A stretch of DNA of 64,000 nucleotides. Source: Steromphala cineraria (taxonomy: Eukaryota; Mollusca; Gastropoda; Trochida; Trochidae). The DNA is taken from contig OU744730.1 of assembly GCA_916613615.1 (NCBI GenBank), forward strand, positions 24,933,406 through 24,997,405, in the 5' to 3' direction. The position numbers were made by a program, and so were the translations under genes. Below, piece after piece: positions 35,101-50,100 of the stretch. The number at the start of each line of letters is the position of its first letter. The stretch's first letter is position 1. The notes under the pieces were generated by a model. The model was not told where the DNA came from, did not search any database, and worked only from the letters and a program-made list of their open reading frames with translations.

Positions 35101-38100
35101 TGTAGCTTTGATGGCCCTCATGGCCCCTAATAAGGGCCACAGGGGCCACACCCTTAAAACTTATTTTCATCCTCTTCTCCAGAACCATAAGGCCTAGAAA
35201 GCTGAAACTGTACAGACTCCTTTATTTATAGTTTTTTGTAGTTTCAATGTCTAAAACAAAGACTCCATGATAAACTATACATGCTAGCTTCACCAAATCC
35301 TAGATGTGACTTTCGCGGATTTGACCAAAACATAATTTTCATATTTTGTGGTTTTGATGGAAATATGACTTATCATTCACCACTATTGTGGTACATCCAT
35401 TGTATTACCTAATGTTAACCAATTCACATGGCTGTACCCCTGGTTTTTTCTGTTGTTATTTACCTATGCAAAAAGATGATTTATATGAGCTCTTGTCGCA
35501 TAAACACTTGTAAAGAAAAGTAACAGAAAAATTATGAAAAGTATATAGCAACAAAAGCATTGTGACTTTGATTGAAAATGAATTTTCTGATGAGCAGAAT
35601 TTTTTTTCAAACAGTGCATTGATGCCTATTGTATTTTTAAGACAGGTACCCTAATTGCAAATTGGGATAGTATCATAGTAAGGCTTTCACAGGTACACAA
35701 GATGTTTCAGTCTCATTAAAATCGACCGTGTCTATCCTAGGAATAATATGGTTAAAATATCGTCTCTTTCGGGGTTCCAACCAGGTTGGGTATTTCTCTC
35801 TGTCATGGTCTGAATGCATCCACCTTTGTCGCATGATCCTGACATAAACTCATCTAACCGTTTGCAAGGACAGCGACAAAAGACTTTGATATTATGCTAT
35901 GGGGAGGTAACATCAGTGTTTGCCATTTGTTACGCCTGATCGCTATTTAAAAACGACGATGTGAATATATAGCTCATGACTAGGTTTTGTCTGTGCTAAA
36001 CTGTCATGGTTACTGCAACAGGCAACAAAGGTGGGTGCATTTTGACCGTGGATACCCAAGGTGGTTCCAACCCCTAAAGAGACAATATTTGTTACCAGTA
36101 ATTCATTCCTAGGAGCATGGTCAATTTTAATTAGTAGAGGTGTAACGATACAGGAGGGTTGCGATACGATACGTCTCCCAATATGGGGGTCAAGATAAAA
36201 TACGATACGATACGATACAATCGATCCCGATACATATAATCGCACAACATAATGATCTTTTCACAAACTTTTGGAGTCAGTAACTCTTGAGGAAGAATAT
36301 ACATAAAGCTTTTTGATGTTATTGTAATATGATCAAACTTCCAAATTTTAGAAGAGGTTCTTGCGTGCATAATGAAGAATCTTTTTCATATATATCTCAG
36401 GTTTTAGCACCTACATTGTGAATTTATCATTAAATTATGTATCCCGATACGCATCCTACAATACGATTCGATATATTGTGGCCCATGTATCACGTTACCA
36501 TAATGTATTGCCGTATTGTTATACCTCTATTAATTAGACTGGCTCGTGTGTTTAAGACGTACCTATTGTATTGTAGGAGTCAGTGGAGGATGCTGTGAAG
36601 GAGGTGAACCCAGACCGGGTTCTGTCTCTCATCTCTCCTATGAACTATGACATCAACTCAAACACTCAGTTGGCGGTAAGATTCAATGTTGTTTTCATGA
36701 TAAGTGCGAAGAAGATATGTCAAAACATATAAGGTCTGTAAGGACCTGGTTATTGATTGGAGACAGTCTAAGTAAAGCTAGCCTCAATATTATCCGTTTC
36801 ACTCCTATACTGAGTCTAGAAAGGTCTAGTACAGGGCCGTGTCAGCACACATATCGAATTGACCAATCAGAACTCAGCTTACCAAGCCACGATAGTGCCT
36901 TTGCACGTATAACATGGGAGGGTCATATGTCGCAGAAAGGGCGGCTGACGCGACCCTCTACAGATAATATTGAGGCTAGGTTTACTTAGACTGGTTTGGG
37001 GATGAACAAAAGCTTGTTCTTGTCAGTATATTTGAGTAAAACTCTCAACTTGGTAAAGAGGCAAATCCTGAAGCTTTCATGTCAATCAGAATTCATACTG
37101 AAGGTTGAAAGTAAGCTCATGACATTGACAGTATGTGAATACCACTGTTTGATGAAGTCAGTTGTCAATTACATGTGTCTGCTGCTGTTTCTGCGGATCA
37201 CGTGGGGTGGATTTCCACATAATGCTGTTAATGACATGGTAGGGATAGAACTGTTTGAAATTTAAAATTTGGGGCTAGAACACATTCAAGAGTCTGCTTC
37301 AAACAGTAAGTAAAAGATTTACGATAGTAATTAACCGTTTGCTGAGGTGCATAAATATAGTCCTTGCAACACTTAGTCTATAACATTAATTATTATGTGA
37401 GCGTAATTTTCCAGCAATTCGATTGGTCGAGAACTGGTCACGTGACAGTCAACAGAAAATGATATTGACTTGACCCCCGTGACCCCGAGTCCGACCAAAA
37501 GTGATATTGACTTGAGTTACTAAAAATAGAGCCGATGACGTTAAAGCGTTGTTTCATGACGTCATGCTATTGTTATCATGACGTCATTGACCCGTCCTTG
37601 CCAACAATCGAGCTGAAATGCCGCTCATACCTGTAGTTTTCTATTTTTGTTTTTTAATTGAGACATAATAAAACAATTATAGACTGGTGAATTCAGTCAT
37701 TACCTGTTTTTATAGACCCGAGGAAAACAATATCGAAAAACAGGTATTGACCGAATTCACCAGTCTATAATTGTATAGTATGATGAGGTAATAATGCATT
37801 CGTAATGGTTTTGAGGTCATTGTCTAGCTATAACCATATATTAAATGTATTACATGTTCAAGTCTTTTAAGTATGTTATATCTTCAATAAGGAAGATTAT
37901 GTATAAATGTTATATCTTATCTTATAAAAAGTAAATCACTGCTCCTTGCTCTAGGATGTTCTGTCATTGTCTGAAGGCTTGTTTACTTTTAAGATTAAAT
38001 ATTTTTAAATCAATATCCAGTTTGTTGAACCTGATTCATTGTACGTTTTGTTGATACCCCAATGACCTACTTGAGTGGAATTCTTCTAGTTCTTATTATA

Positions 38101-41100
38101 AGCAAAAACAAATGTTATTGATCCTCAACTTATTTGCAATACATTCTTGTCACATACCCTTTTTAGAAGATTTACGACATAAGTCATTAATCTAATCTCT
38201 AATTTCCACATAAAATAAACAAATTTTCTGCTCATCTGCTATCCTATTTTCGTTGTTGTTTCTCACACAGAAACTTATGTTGTATAGACCATAGGCAAAC
38301 AAAAATTGAAATCATCATTGATGTAGACACAAAACTAAAAACTGGGGAGGCGCTTATCTACGATAGGCTTGAGGAGGAAACAAGCTGGTTACTATATTGA
38401 TCCAATGAAAGGATACAAGTAGCTGCGCAAATGTGGATAGAAATTAGAAAAGTAAAAGAGAAAAAGAGAAGGGGTGGTGGGGTTCAGCTACTAAACACAT
38501 AGAAAGCCAGGCGGGTGTCAACTTCAAGGATTTAAAGGGGGTCTGCAACCCAAATTTTAACTTCAAGAGTTTTATTAGCGGGGCCCCGAAAGAGTCGTAA
38601 ATGCTCGGTAGGGAAGAAATCGTTTGATTACGAACCGCTTACAGCTGACAGCCAGTACCAAGTTTGGGTCACGTGACCCCCCTTACCCGTCTGGACGCTC
38701 TTATTAACGAGGTTCAACAAGGTTTCACAGGCTAGGTTGTTGATTCCCTTTAATTGTAACATTAAGTCCCCTGTGAGGGCTGCTTCATCAGGTTTTATAT
38801 GTGTTTTGTAGCCACCCCCTTTCTCTTTGACCAAGACAAATGAATACATATATGATAAAAGGCGAGGTCAAAAACAATAGTTCTTTATTTGCAGCTTCCA
38901 AAGGATCTTTTTTTTACTGCTGTATCTGGGATCACTGCAAACCCGAAGGATTATCGGAGTGCAGCACAGATGATATATCTTCTCCGCAACATGGGCGCTC
39001 AGATCAACGTACAAGATGAGGTGAGACACAAGTTGATCATGGTTCTTCCTCTATGTTTGCTAGTGTCTTTCCATGCGCTTATTACATATAAGTGGGATAA
39101 TACCGGGTAGTAATCGATACCTAATGTTATTTTTATTTTGTTCAATATCAAGACACATATTGATTTTATGGTGTAATTTTTGTAAAAAAAGGTCTCAAAA
39201 TAGGTTTTCACTTTTACAATCTAGAGGTAAGACATTTTACGACATTTGAACTAATTGTTAATATATAAATATTATTGATACTTCCTTTTCAAATACTCAA
39301 GAGAATACAAAGATTATTTTGTGGAATATCCAGATACATTATTATTCTATAGATATAAATCCTTTAACATATGATCTGGAATTATTCTGGAATATTATCC
39401 GTTTCACTCCTATACTGAATCTAGAAAGGCCTAGTAAAGGGTCGCGTCAGCCCACGTATCGAATTAACCAATCAGAACTCATCTTGCCAAGCCACAATAG
39501 TCTGTCTTCGCACCTATAACGTTGGAGGGTCATAGGTCGCAGAAAGTTCGGCTAACATGAATCTATACTAGACCTTTCTAGACTCAATATCGGAGAGAAA
39601 CGGATAACATGAGGCTAGGTGTACTTAGACTGTGAAGAATTGAACAACGTTTTGTATTGTAACGCTCCTCCCTTCCAGCACGGGGACACGCCTCTGTTGA
39701 AATACTTGAAGACAGAATGTGTACAGTCTGATGTTGTGGAGGCGTTTCTCCGGTGTAACTCTGACGTCTATCTATCAAATAAGGTAACCTCTTCTTCTCT
39801 AAGCAATGTCATAAATAGTAAGTGATAAATTTGACAGTGAATTTATTCAGAAAGATTTTATTGTCAAAGAATGCAGCTTAGAAGTATCATCTTTGTTTGC
39901 CTGGTTTCACAGCATCGCTTAGCCATAATAGTGTTGCAGGCTTTCTCCATGGAATAACACTACCAGCCATGATATAAGGGAAATAATCTTGAAAGCATGA
40001 GAAACCCAAAATCAACTCACCAGCTTTATAGCTTTGTGACTGAGATTTAAGCATATCAAGGACATAATTAATGTAAAATGCCTTTTATAAATGTTTTCTC
40101 TGTGAAATCTGATCCATGTAAAAATATATCAACTATTTCCCGACTTGGGATATAGCCAATCAAATCATTTTCTCGCCACCTTCCGATAAAAGTTAGACGA
40201 GAAAATGATTTGATTGGCTATAAAAGAAGTCGGGCCGCGCGAGCAAATCTAGCTTCTGAGCCCAGGGTACAGATTAGTGGAGTTAGCATAACATTCATTC
40301 CCTGAGACAAGATGACTCTGTCCTTGTGTTGTTTCCTAGATTATTCCTGGCATTTTGCTCTCTATCAACCTTTTTATCTGAAATACTATCATGTCCAAAA
40401 AACTATTATTACTTTAACCTGACATTTCCAGAATGGTGAATACCCTTTGGAGACGGTCACAGTTTCGCCAGATATACCAAAGTCTGTGAAAGATGTCTTT
40501 ATGAAATATGTGGTAAGATTAATTTTTCTTTATAATTTGAAGTTGGGATGTCCTTTAAGGTTGTATACAAAGTATTCATTTCAAATTCCATATTCAATAA
40601 ATATCATATTTTATGGCCAATGTAATCTAGGAGAGGGTTATAGTCATATAGTATCTATAGGTGCCCAGGACAAGCACAGTGGTTTGTGCGTTCGGTTTCA
40701 AATTAAAGGGTCCGGGGATCAAATCCTGGCAGGGACTCGGCAACTTTGTCTGCAGGAGAGAACTGTTCTACGCGCAGTAATGTTTGGGTGCAATGCTACG
40801 CTAAATTTCAGCGCAGTACAACCCATTGTTTGGCCAAGAACAGAATAAATGGCAGAAAGTCAAGATGTACAATGAATAACTTATTGTCTAGAGATTTCAT
40901 CTATCAACATCTGGGACTGTCTTAAGTGCATAATATTAGATGATTTATTGTCACTATATATATGGGGGCGGATAGCGTGTTGGCTTCGGATCAGGAGGTC
41001 CGTGGTTCGAATCCCGCAAGGGGCTCCCAACTTTGTCTGCAGTAGAGAACTGTTCTACACGCAGTAAGGTTTGGGTGCAATGCTACGCTAAATTTCAGCG

Positions 41101-44100
41101 CAGTACAACCCATTGTTTGCAAGTTCCAGCTGATAATTTCAATTTTAATCGCAATGCAAAGCCACAATAGTGTTGCAGGCTTTCTCCATGCAATAATGCT
41201 AGCAGTCGTGAAATAAGTGATATAATCTTGAAAGATGCGTCATACCTCAAATAACTAACTCACTTTCTTGCACAAGCAATACCTCGTGTGGGAGACACTT
41301 TTGATTACAATAGTTGTTTCTGTTTCAGCCTGGTATCTGGGAAGCTGTAGAAGGGGATGATGCAATGAATGTTCGTAAACTCATCAACCAATGGTGTCGG
41401 GTTGACATTGAAAAGGTTTGTGTCTCTAGATCAATTGGATGTCATAATCATTGTTTATTATCAACTGAATTTGTTATGTAAAACCAGCAAATTGTAACAT
41501 AAATTCTTAAGAAACTCACGGCTTCTTTCTATTTACATTAACATTATTTCATGTTGTTACTCAAACTTCACAGTGTTTTGTCATTCAGAAAGGAAAGTCG
41601 CCTATCATTTGGAAAAATTATACCATGAACTTTTTTCCTTCCTTATAGTCAGTGACCAATTGGGAATTATATATTCATTTTGTTTAAGTTTGGTATCTGT
41701 TTTTATTTCTCTCTATATCTGTTTTTTACAAAATCATTATGTCTCCCCCCTAAGGGTCGGGAGACATATTTGTTTTGGCTGACTTCCCGTCCGCGTCGAC
41801 GTTGGCGTTCCCATTTTGTTTCCGGAGCATAACTCTGAAACTACTTGACCAATCTGCACCAAATTTGGTGCACATCCTCTTCATAGTATGTAGATGTGCC
41901 TTTTGGAGGTTTCAACTTCTTTTATTTATCATGTATTTTTTGCTTTTCATTGCAAAAGTTTGGACTCTGTCATTTTGAAGGGAAGGGTTAGTTTTAACGA
42001 AAAACTGCGTAGATGTTGATTAACGATTCCCATAAATAGAAATAAAATGTAACCAAAACATACAGTTTATATTGTTTTATATAATGATATGGTTTTCATT
42101 TGAGTTTTAAAAAAAAGATATTTTCAAAAAGAAAATTTAGTTGAAATGGTGCATGGGGGAGACATCTGTTTTTACGAGTAAAAACACTATTTAGTTTCTT
42201 GTTGTTTTGTTTTAGGGAGGAAAATCTCTACTACAACTATCACTTGACATGGGGACCGAGAGCATTATCCGAGTGATCAGCGGAATCAGGTCTTCCATGG
42301 TAAGAGGTCATTTCTTGTTTGAATCTCACATTCCTCAGGAATTTGTGTATTTATTTGATCCATTGGAGGACTTGAACCCACATCTTTGAATCTTCCATTG
42401 ACTATGATGCTCCATAAAATCAAATAATATGCATGTACCATTGTACACTTAACAATTTCAGAATATAACTGAACTGCGAAGAGTCTCTCATGTTGACATT
42501 GAAATCATAGAAAGAAGATGTTTGTTAAGCAAAATGAAATATGGAGGAAATATTTGAGTAATATTACCAAATTAGGATTTCAGAAGCTATCATAGTATAA
42601 ACATCATGTTGTACACCTTGTACCTTGACTTTGATAAGCTTGTCCAGGAAAGTAATACAGTAGAACATGGATATAGCGAACACGGATATAGCGAACATTG
42701 GATATAGTGAACAATGTCTCTTCAAAAGCCCTATGCATGGCGGCCAAACGCGAGTAGCGAACACCGGGTATAGCAAACTAAATTCTCTGGTCCCTTGAAA
42801 GTCTTTATATCCGAGTTCTACTGTATAAGAACTCAACAATGAAACAACAGAAGAGACACGGCAACAACCACCTGATACTATGAGTAGGGTCACAGCTGCA
42901 TGCCATTGGCTGAGAACCAATGTTTCTCTGAATCAGTTTTCAAATTAGTATGACATCTGTCATGATATTCACATAATGTTAATGACACCTGTTGCCTGTC
43001 CAACTGTGGATCACATCCAGTCTTCAGTATTGATTATTTAGCTGTTATATCTGAGCTAGATTCTTTAGTGTGGACAGTCAATAGTTCTGCTCCATGGAAT
43101 CTCAGGTACAGCCCAGGGCTTGATTTTCCAAACTCTTTTTGCGCTAGATAGCCGTAGGCATGTTATTGTATGCTACTTATGAGTATCTTAGAGCTAAGAG
43201 AGCATTGAATCTAGGCCCAGGTCCTTATCCAGCAAATAGGAATTTAATTAGGAAACATTTAGACCTAGAATAATAAGAAATATAGTCAGTATTGTAAAAG
43301 ATTTCAATCCTCTTATTGTAAAGAATATGATTTTCAGTCTCTATCCACAGATATCAAGTCATGAAATACTGATCCAACCTCTTTTTGAAAAGGCCAGATC
43401 CCTGGTTTCTTTCAGTTGCCTGTAACAGCCAAAAATTACACCACAAACCTTTTGAAATATTTCAGCCAATGAAAACACTTCTTGCATGGAAAGGGTGGTT
43501 CTCCTCACAAGCAAATCTGCCATGGTTGAATAGCCAAAATAATGACTTTTGAAAAGTGAAGCTGATTGCAACCTAACCAGTCTAAACCTAGCCTCAATAT
43601 TATCCGTTTCGCTCCTATACTGAGTCTAGAAAGGCCTAGTAGAGGGTCGCGTCAGCCCATGTATCGAATTGACCAATCAGAACTCATCTTACTAAGTCGC
43701 AATAGTCTGTTTTCGCACGTATAACGTTGGAGGGTCATAGGTCGCAGAAAGGTCGGCTGACGCGACCCTCTACTAGGTCTTTCTAGACTCAGTATAGGAG
43801 TGAAACGGATAATATTGAGATTAGGTTTACTTAGACTGCTACCTGACTAACTTTGATTGCATTCAGCTAGGTTTCTCCCTTTCTAGCATACAGACTATCC
43901 ATATTCAAAGAGAGGTCTGATTGACATTTTATGAATTGATCAACCTCTGTGGGGAAAGAATATATGATCTATGCTGCTTATTTGAGATAAAACAGTAGAC
44001 TAGAATAGAATATTATGAAATGAGTGTATTAGAGGCTAGGAATCAAATCCTTCATACAAGCAGTAATAGACCCAACTTTTTTATGAAACAAACTCAGATT

Positions 44101-47100
44101 TAAACAACATGGTGTTTGTTGCATAGATAACACTTTGCATGAAATTTCCTTCCAACAGTTTGTTAATGAATCAAGTCAAATCTCTTGACTAAACCTAGCT
44201 TTGATATTATCTGTTTCACTCCTATACTGAGTCTAGAAAGGTCTAGTAGAGGGTCGCGTCAGCCCACGTTTCGAATTGACCAATCAGATCTTATCTTACC
44301 AATCCACAATAGTCTGCCTTCGCACTTATAACGTTGGAGGGTCATAGGTCGCAGAAAGGTTGGCTGACGCGACCCTCTACTTAGGCCTTTCTAGACTCAG
44401 AGTGAAACGGATAATATTTAGGCTAGGTTTACTTAGACTGAAACCTATCTTGCTGATTTGTGAAAATCGTTATCGGTGAAACAGGCCAAATTCCCTCCTT
44501 GCCAGTTTCCCAAAGGGAAGGTTTGGCCAAGGTTATTTTCTCCCTGGGGGTTTAGACCTGGGTAGAATTGGCCTGCTTAAATGGTAAACGTTCCCAATTC
44601 TTGGTATGCTGAGCCTGTTGATGTTTGCAGGAGTTTGCCCATGGTGTGTTGGCTGGTGATACATTAACAGTGAAGAAGCTCCTCTCGACAAGGAAGAAGC
44701 AAATCAACCTGAACTTCAGAAACATGGTTGGTATTGGTGTGAGGTTTTAATTAAGGATTAATTAGTCGGGATTTTGATCGAAAACCGGACAATGTGGCTC
44801 GAGTGGCGCGCGCAAATTCGCCAAACGTAATTTTGAAACCTTGCCATAAGCTGACAGGAAGATATTCGATTCGATAGTGTTTATAAGGTATTGTAACTAA
44901 TAGGTAGATTAATTGGATGCATAATTTCGAATATTTAACGTATATGAGATGTTTTCTTGATTTTTCCATAAAATCAAGCATTTTAGAGATATTATGCATA
45001 AATGGAAATATTTGCAAGTCCAGTGATGAGATATGAACTTCAATCAGCATATTAGATATTTTGCAGCTTATCAAAACCAAATAAAATTTTAAGATAGATA
45101 CTCTGTGTCACTTTAAGCAGGGAGCAGGTCAGGCAAGCTTGTAATCCTGTTTATGTTCAATGAGTAATCTTTGTTAGGTCAATTTTCAGAAGCATGACTC
45201 TTGAATAAGTAAAAAAATCTTAATGTTACTGTTGCTAGGGTGATTTTGATAGGCAAGTTTCATTATCTTAACTCTTGAAGGAGTTACATGTTTGTATATA
45301 ATTCTGTTGCTAGGGTGATTTTGATAGGCAAGTTTCATTATCTTAACTCTTGAAGGAGTTACATGTTTGTATATATAATTCTGTTGCCAGGGTGACCGTG
45401 GGGCGACGCCCCTCCTCTATGCACTGGTGCAGGGTCATGGTGACATGGTACAAGTTCTGCTGGATCACGGGGCCCGGGTCGACCTCGGCATGAGGGGGGA
45501 TGAGGAGGTACATACATGGTTTTTTATTTCACAACATGAAATCTTGACACAAAAATAACCCAATGAAATCAGGAAAATATTGCTTGAAAAAATCTTTTTC
45601 ATCAAATCAGAGCCTAATTGAAGAAATCAGGAAAATATTGCTTGAAAAAATCTTTTTCATCAAATCAGAGCCTTAATTGAACACATCTCCTAAAAGCTTG
45701 ACACAAAAATAACCCATTGAAATCAGGAAAATATTGCTTGAAAACATCTTTTTCATCAAATCAGTCAAATGTTGACTGACATGATTGGTAAAATTTGTTG
45801 CATCAAATGCAATGGACATGAGCCTTTTCCCTAATACTTTATGTGAATAAGGAACATCTGACAGCTTGTGCACTTGGCTGATCTCTTTTTGAAGTGTTTC
45901 ATTCTCATGGCCTGAAAACTGACAAAACTTGATGGCTAGAAATTAAGATTATTTCCAACTCTCCCTCGTAGGGGCCGATGAATACAAATTCAAGCTTTTG
46001 GAGGTATCTTTATTAACAAACATGGCTTAACTACTAATAATCATAAACTGTGTGCATGCTTAGTCCATATAACAATTTACATTGTTAACTGTTGCTTATG
46101 TGGAGACATACCTGGAGTGTGTTTAAAGGAGCCCCACCGGCGCGGCGCGGCAGGCAACAGTGGCACGAGGAACCCAAACCTTATATATATATAAAGAAAT
46201 GATGTGATAATACTTAGTCTGAGAACCGCGAGACGCCCAGAGTCGGAGGGGCAGGTATTAGGAAATAAGGGATAGATAATTGTGGATTAAAAGGGCACGG
46301 TGAGGGTGACAGTGGCGAGGTCCCACACTAAACAGCCTATTTACCGAAGCATGGGAGCAGCGTGCAGAAGCATTTGCCCTTGGCGTGAGCAAGCCAAGAT
46401 ATATGTCATTTATGGTTTGTTATGAATCCATGTTTTGCAGACTGACATTCCCCTCTACTTTGCTGCCTTGGGATGTCAGCCACCCATTGAACCCAACTTG
46501 CTTGTACAGATCCTACCTATCGGACCAATCAACATTGACAATATGTTCTATAAGGTTGGTACTTAACACCTCCTCTCTAACCTTTCATTTTCTGAACCAT
46601 GATCTTGCATTTTGTATAAAGAGAGATATTGCTGTTTTCTGCAAATTATTTTTGTCTGATAAACTCAAATAATGCATTATAAATAAGAACAATATTCATA
46701 CACAATGCAAGTTAAAAGACATTATTTATTTGACATTTTTTAAGATCAATCATTTGTATGAATGAATGTTTTATTCAAATCAAAGGCCACAGACCCAAAG
46801 GACTTACATTTGCAATATAAAAGACATTTGTTTTACATCAACACGTAAAAGACATAAACACAAATAACAGAGAAGTGAATAAAGTAAACATGAAGTAATG
46901 TAATCATTGATGTAATAACTCATTTGTATCATACTATCTTATGTGCTTTGATATTTATTTGTTAACTTGTTTAGGACATCTTTTAAAAATTGCAAGTACA
47001 AAGAGTCGACGAAAACACCCACCCTTTCACTGCGTTATTGGAGAGTACCATGAATGTAAATAATAAACTTATTATTACTTTGATCTGAATATTTGTTTGA

Positions 47101-50100
47101 TAGATTTTGTCAAAAATGTCAAGATACTCTCCAGATAAATTCTAGCAAGTATTTCAATTACTGTACCATGTTACAGGGGAAGAACGTGTTGTTCCACTGT
47201 ATTGATATGGATGTCTCACCAGAAGTAGTGGAGGGTATCCTTCTGAAGGGATCAGCCTATCTTGTCGCACAGAGGATCAAGGTGAATACTTTGTACATAC
47301 CTTATCTTTACTACTTACCATTACGCCCTTGGCATCCTATCTAGAAAGGCCTGGTAGGGTTAACAGCATAAGTATTCAAATACAGATGAATTGACAGGAC
47401 CAACTTCTCTCTTCTTTACTTATGTTTGATTATGATATTGTATTGGTAGGAATAATTTATGGTTTAAGTCTTATATGAGATTGGCCAAGGGTAAAATAAC
47501 ACTTGATGACGGTAGTGTCATTAACAATATACAATTATTGACTTCATTTGAGGTGAATCCAATGGTTTATTGACCTCGGAACAGTTATGTTCACTGAGGC
47601 GACAGACGTTTCGACGTCAATAAACCATTGGATTCACCGATAACTGAAGTCAACAACTGTTTTATTATATGATTTATGAAGGTTTCAATATTTTTTTAAA
47701 AATTTTTTCAATTTTATGTTTCAATAGTAAATCTTTTATTAGTGTATTAGCAAATACTAGTATTTAGGCACTTGTATCTTAAACATACCCGGTAGTATGT
47801 CATTGACACACATATGATATCTTCTATATACTTTTGTGTTTCTTTAAAATTACCTATTTCAAACTGTTAAATATTGTCTTTGTCAAAGAGAGTAGATTTT
47901 TGATTGTTTTTCGATTTTCATAACTTAAATAAAAGTTTAAGATGACAAATCTAGGTGTGTATACAAATTTTAATTTCATTCATTTAGGATTAGCAATCGA
48001 GGTAATGACATATTTTAAGATCAAAATTTGCAATAAAATCAGCACACCATTTTGGGACTGAGTTATCTTATGGTCAGCTATCCTGACACCTTTTAGTAAA
48101 TTGGGTGCATGGAAATTCAATATCGGGGCTGAGTATTAATGTGTAGTCATTGAGAAGACTGAATAAATGCAACTTAAGGAATTTGCTATTTATTATCTTC
48201 TCTAGGACAACATCACACCGAGACAGTATGCATACCAGATGTCATGTGATACCATTGCTGAAGTGATTGACAAGGTAGGTGTATTTTGTATACAGGGTAC
48301 GGGATAGCTCAGTCGGTAAGAGAGGCCGTCTCACGTTGCTGAGGTCCGGGGTTCGAATCCCATCCAGGCCAGTGTCACCCTGGAGCCCTAATGTGTAGTG
48401 CAACAAAAAACTGTGCACTTAAAAGATCCCACGAATTCATGTCAATGGCTGAATGGTGGATACATGAACATGTGCATATGCCGAGCTGTCGGTATATGTT
48501 TGACAAACTGCTGTGACTATGTGTCTCAGTTCACCCAGCTGTGAATGGGTACCCTGTGAGGCTTAGAATGGTCCCTAACCTGAGCGCCACATATGGATGC
48601 CTATTGAATACATCTGATCATTGGAAAAAATGATGGTGAAAGAATGCCATTGACCAGGGGAAACAACAAGCGCCTTGAGCAAACCACAAGTGGATGGATA
48701 TGCGCGCTATGTAAAAAATATTCATATATATCTATCTTTATTGTTCATAAGTAATAATTGTAAACTCCTTCTCATGTAGTAAATACATTTATACTACTTC
48801 ATGTAAATGCAATAAGGTATATGATCCCAGTGCTAATATTATCAGGACTAAGGCTAAGTTGTTTTTTCTTCACAAAACATTTTTCTTAACCAATGTTTAA
48901 CTAAAATTTATTTGACAAATTGAGTTTCAGATCACATAAGTCGAGTCCGTCTTATTTTCAGGTTGTATTGCGATGGATCTTTCATGAATATGGTCCAAAT
49001 AGAAAAATACTGGCTCTCCATGGTTACGAGTACCTGCCTATGGCTGTCAAGGTTGGGGAAAATATATTGAGCAGAGACATTTACTACATAACTGTAGATA
49101 CATGAGAGGAAAACGTTTAATTTTTTGGGTATAGATTTTATAATAATTTGTTTCTTCAGTCTGGCTGAATTAGTTTAAGCTTTGTTTTCTAGGGCCATTG
49201 TTAAATGGACAAGATTCACATGGCTTCATATAAGTGCAACACTGTAAGATGCTTACAAGTGACAAAGTTTTCTAATCAAATATATAACTTTTTCACCAAC
49301 AGTTTATTTTCCTATAATCTTTGTATAGAGACTGCGTTGATTAGTCATTTCTGCAATTTTTTCTCATCTGTAGCTTGTGGTTGGCGGTAGATAATTTTTG
49401 TAAAGTCAAATATTGACATGGAAAGTTGAAAGACATTCATTTAATGTAACCGCATGAGTTTGGAGATGTGTGGATGTGCTAATTTATAGAATACTTAAAG
49501 GCATCACTCGAGCGGCTTTCAACCGCCATTTTGAAAGTTTAGCATAGCGAGAAATAACAAAATTAAGTAATAACTACTTGATTGAAAGAAGAGGAGCATA
49601 TTTAAAAATGATTCATAATAAAAGTTATCAGTTGCTACAGCATTTTGTCGTAGTAATGCATTCCATGTTCGTAGCTTCGATGATTGGCTTCATTTCACGA
49701 TGTTTTTATTTTTAGAGCCATACACTTTTTTTTGGTCAAATTGTCAAATCTTTAATAACTAAAATGCTTATCTCACAAACATATGAAATAAAGTGTGAAA
49801 TTATCCTGTAAAAATCATATATAATTGTAAACAGGAAAGTTCTCCTTAATTTCGTTTCCACAAAAAATATCCCGCTCGAATAGTCCCTTTAATTGAATTT
49901 AACAAATACCATGTTTAATCTACATGAGGTTTCGTCGATGTATGAATGAGATTTATTCTGCAGGACCTTGATACGAGTCGTATAGACGAGGAACTGCCAG
50001 GAGAAACATTCTTCAGAATCCTTCCCATCTACCAGGTAGGGCTTGTTCTAAATACTTCGGACTACAGTGTAGGTCTACTGTCATTAATATAAGTATTGCA

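Noticed and set aside
38628..38849. 73-residue minus-strand ORF in the GC-richer part of intron 2
   Set aside because: No recognised motif or relatives in the window; the ORF is short enough for chance.
40447..40848. 133-residue ORF on the plus strand
   Set aside because: Its first part is exon 5 of the ankyrin gene; the rest is intron and SINE sequence read past the GTAAGA donor.
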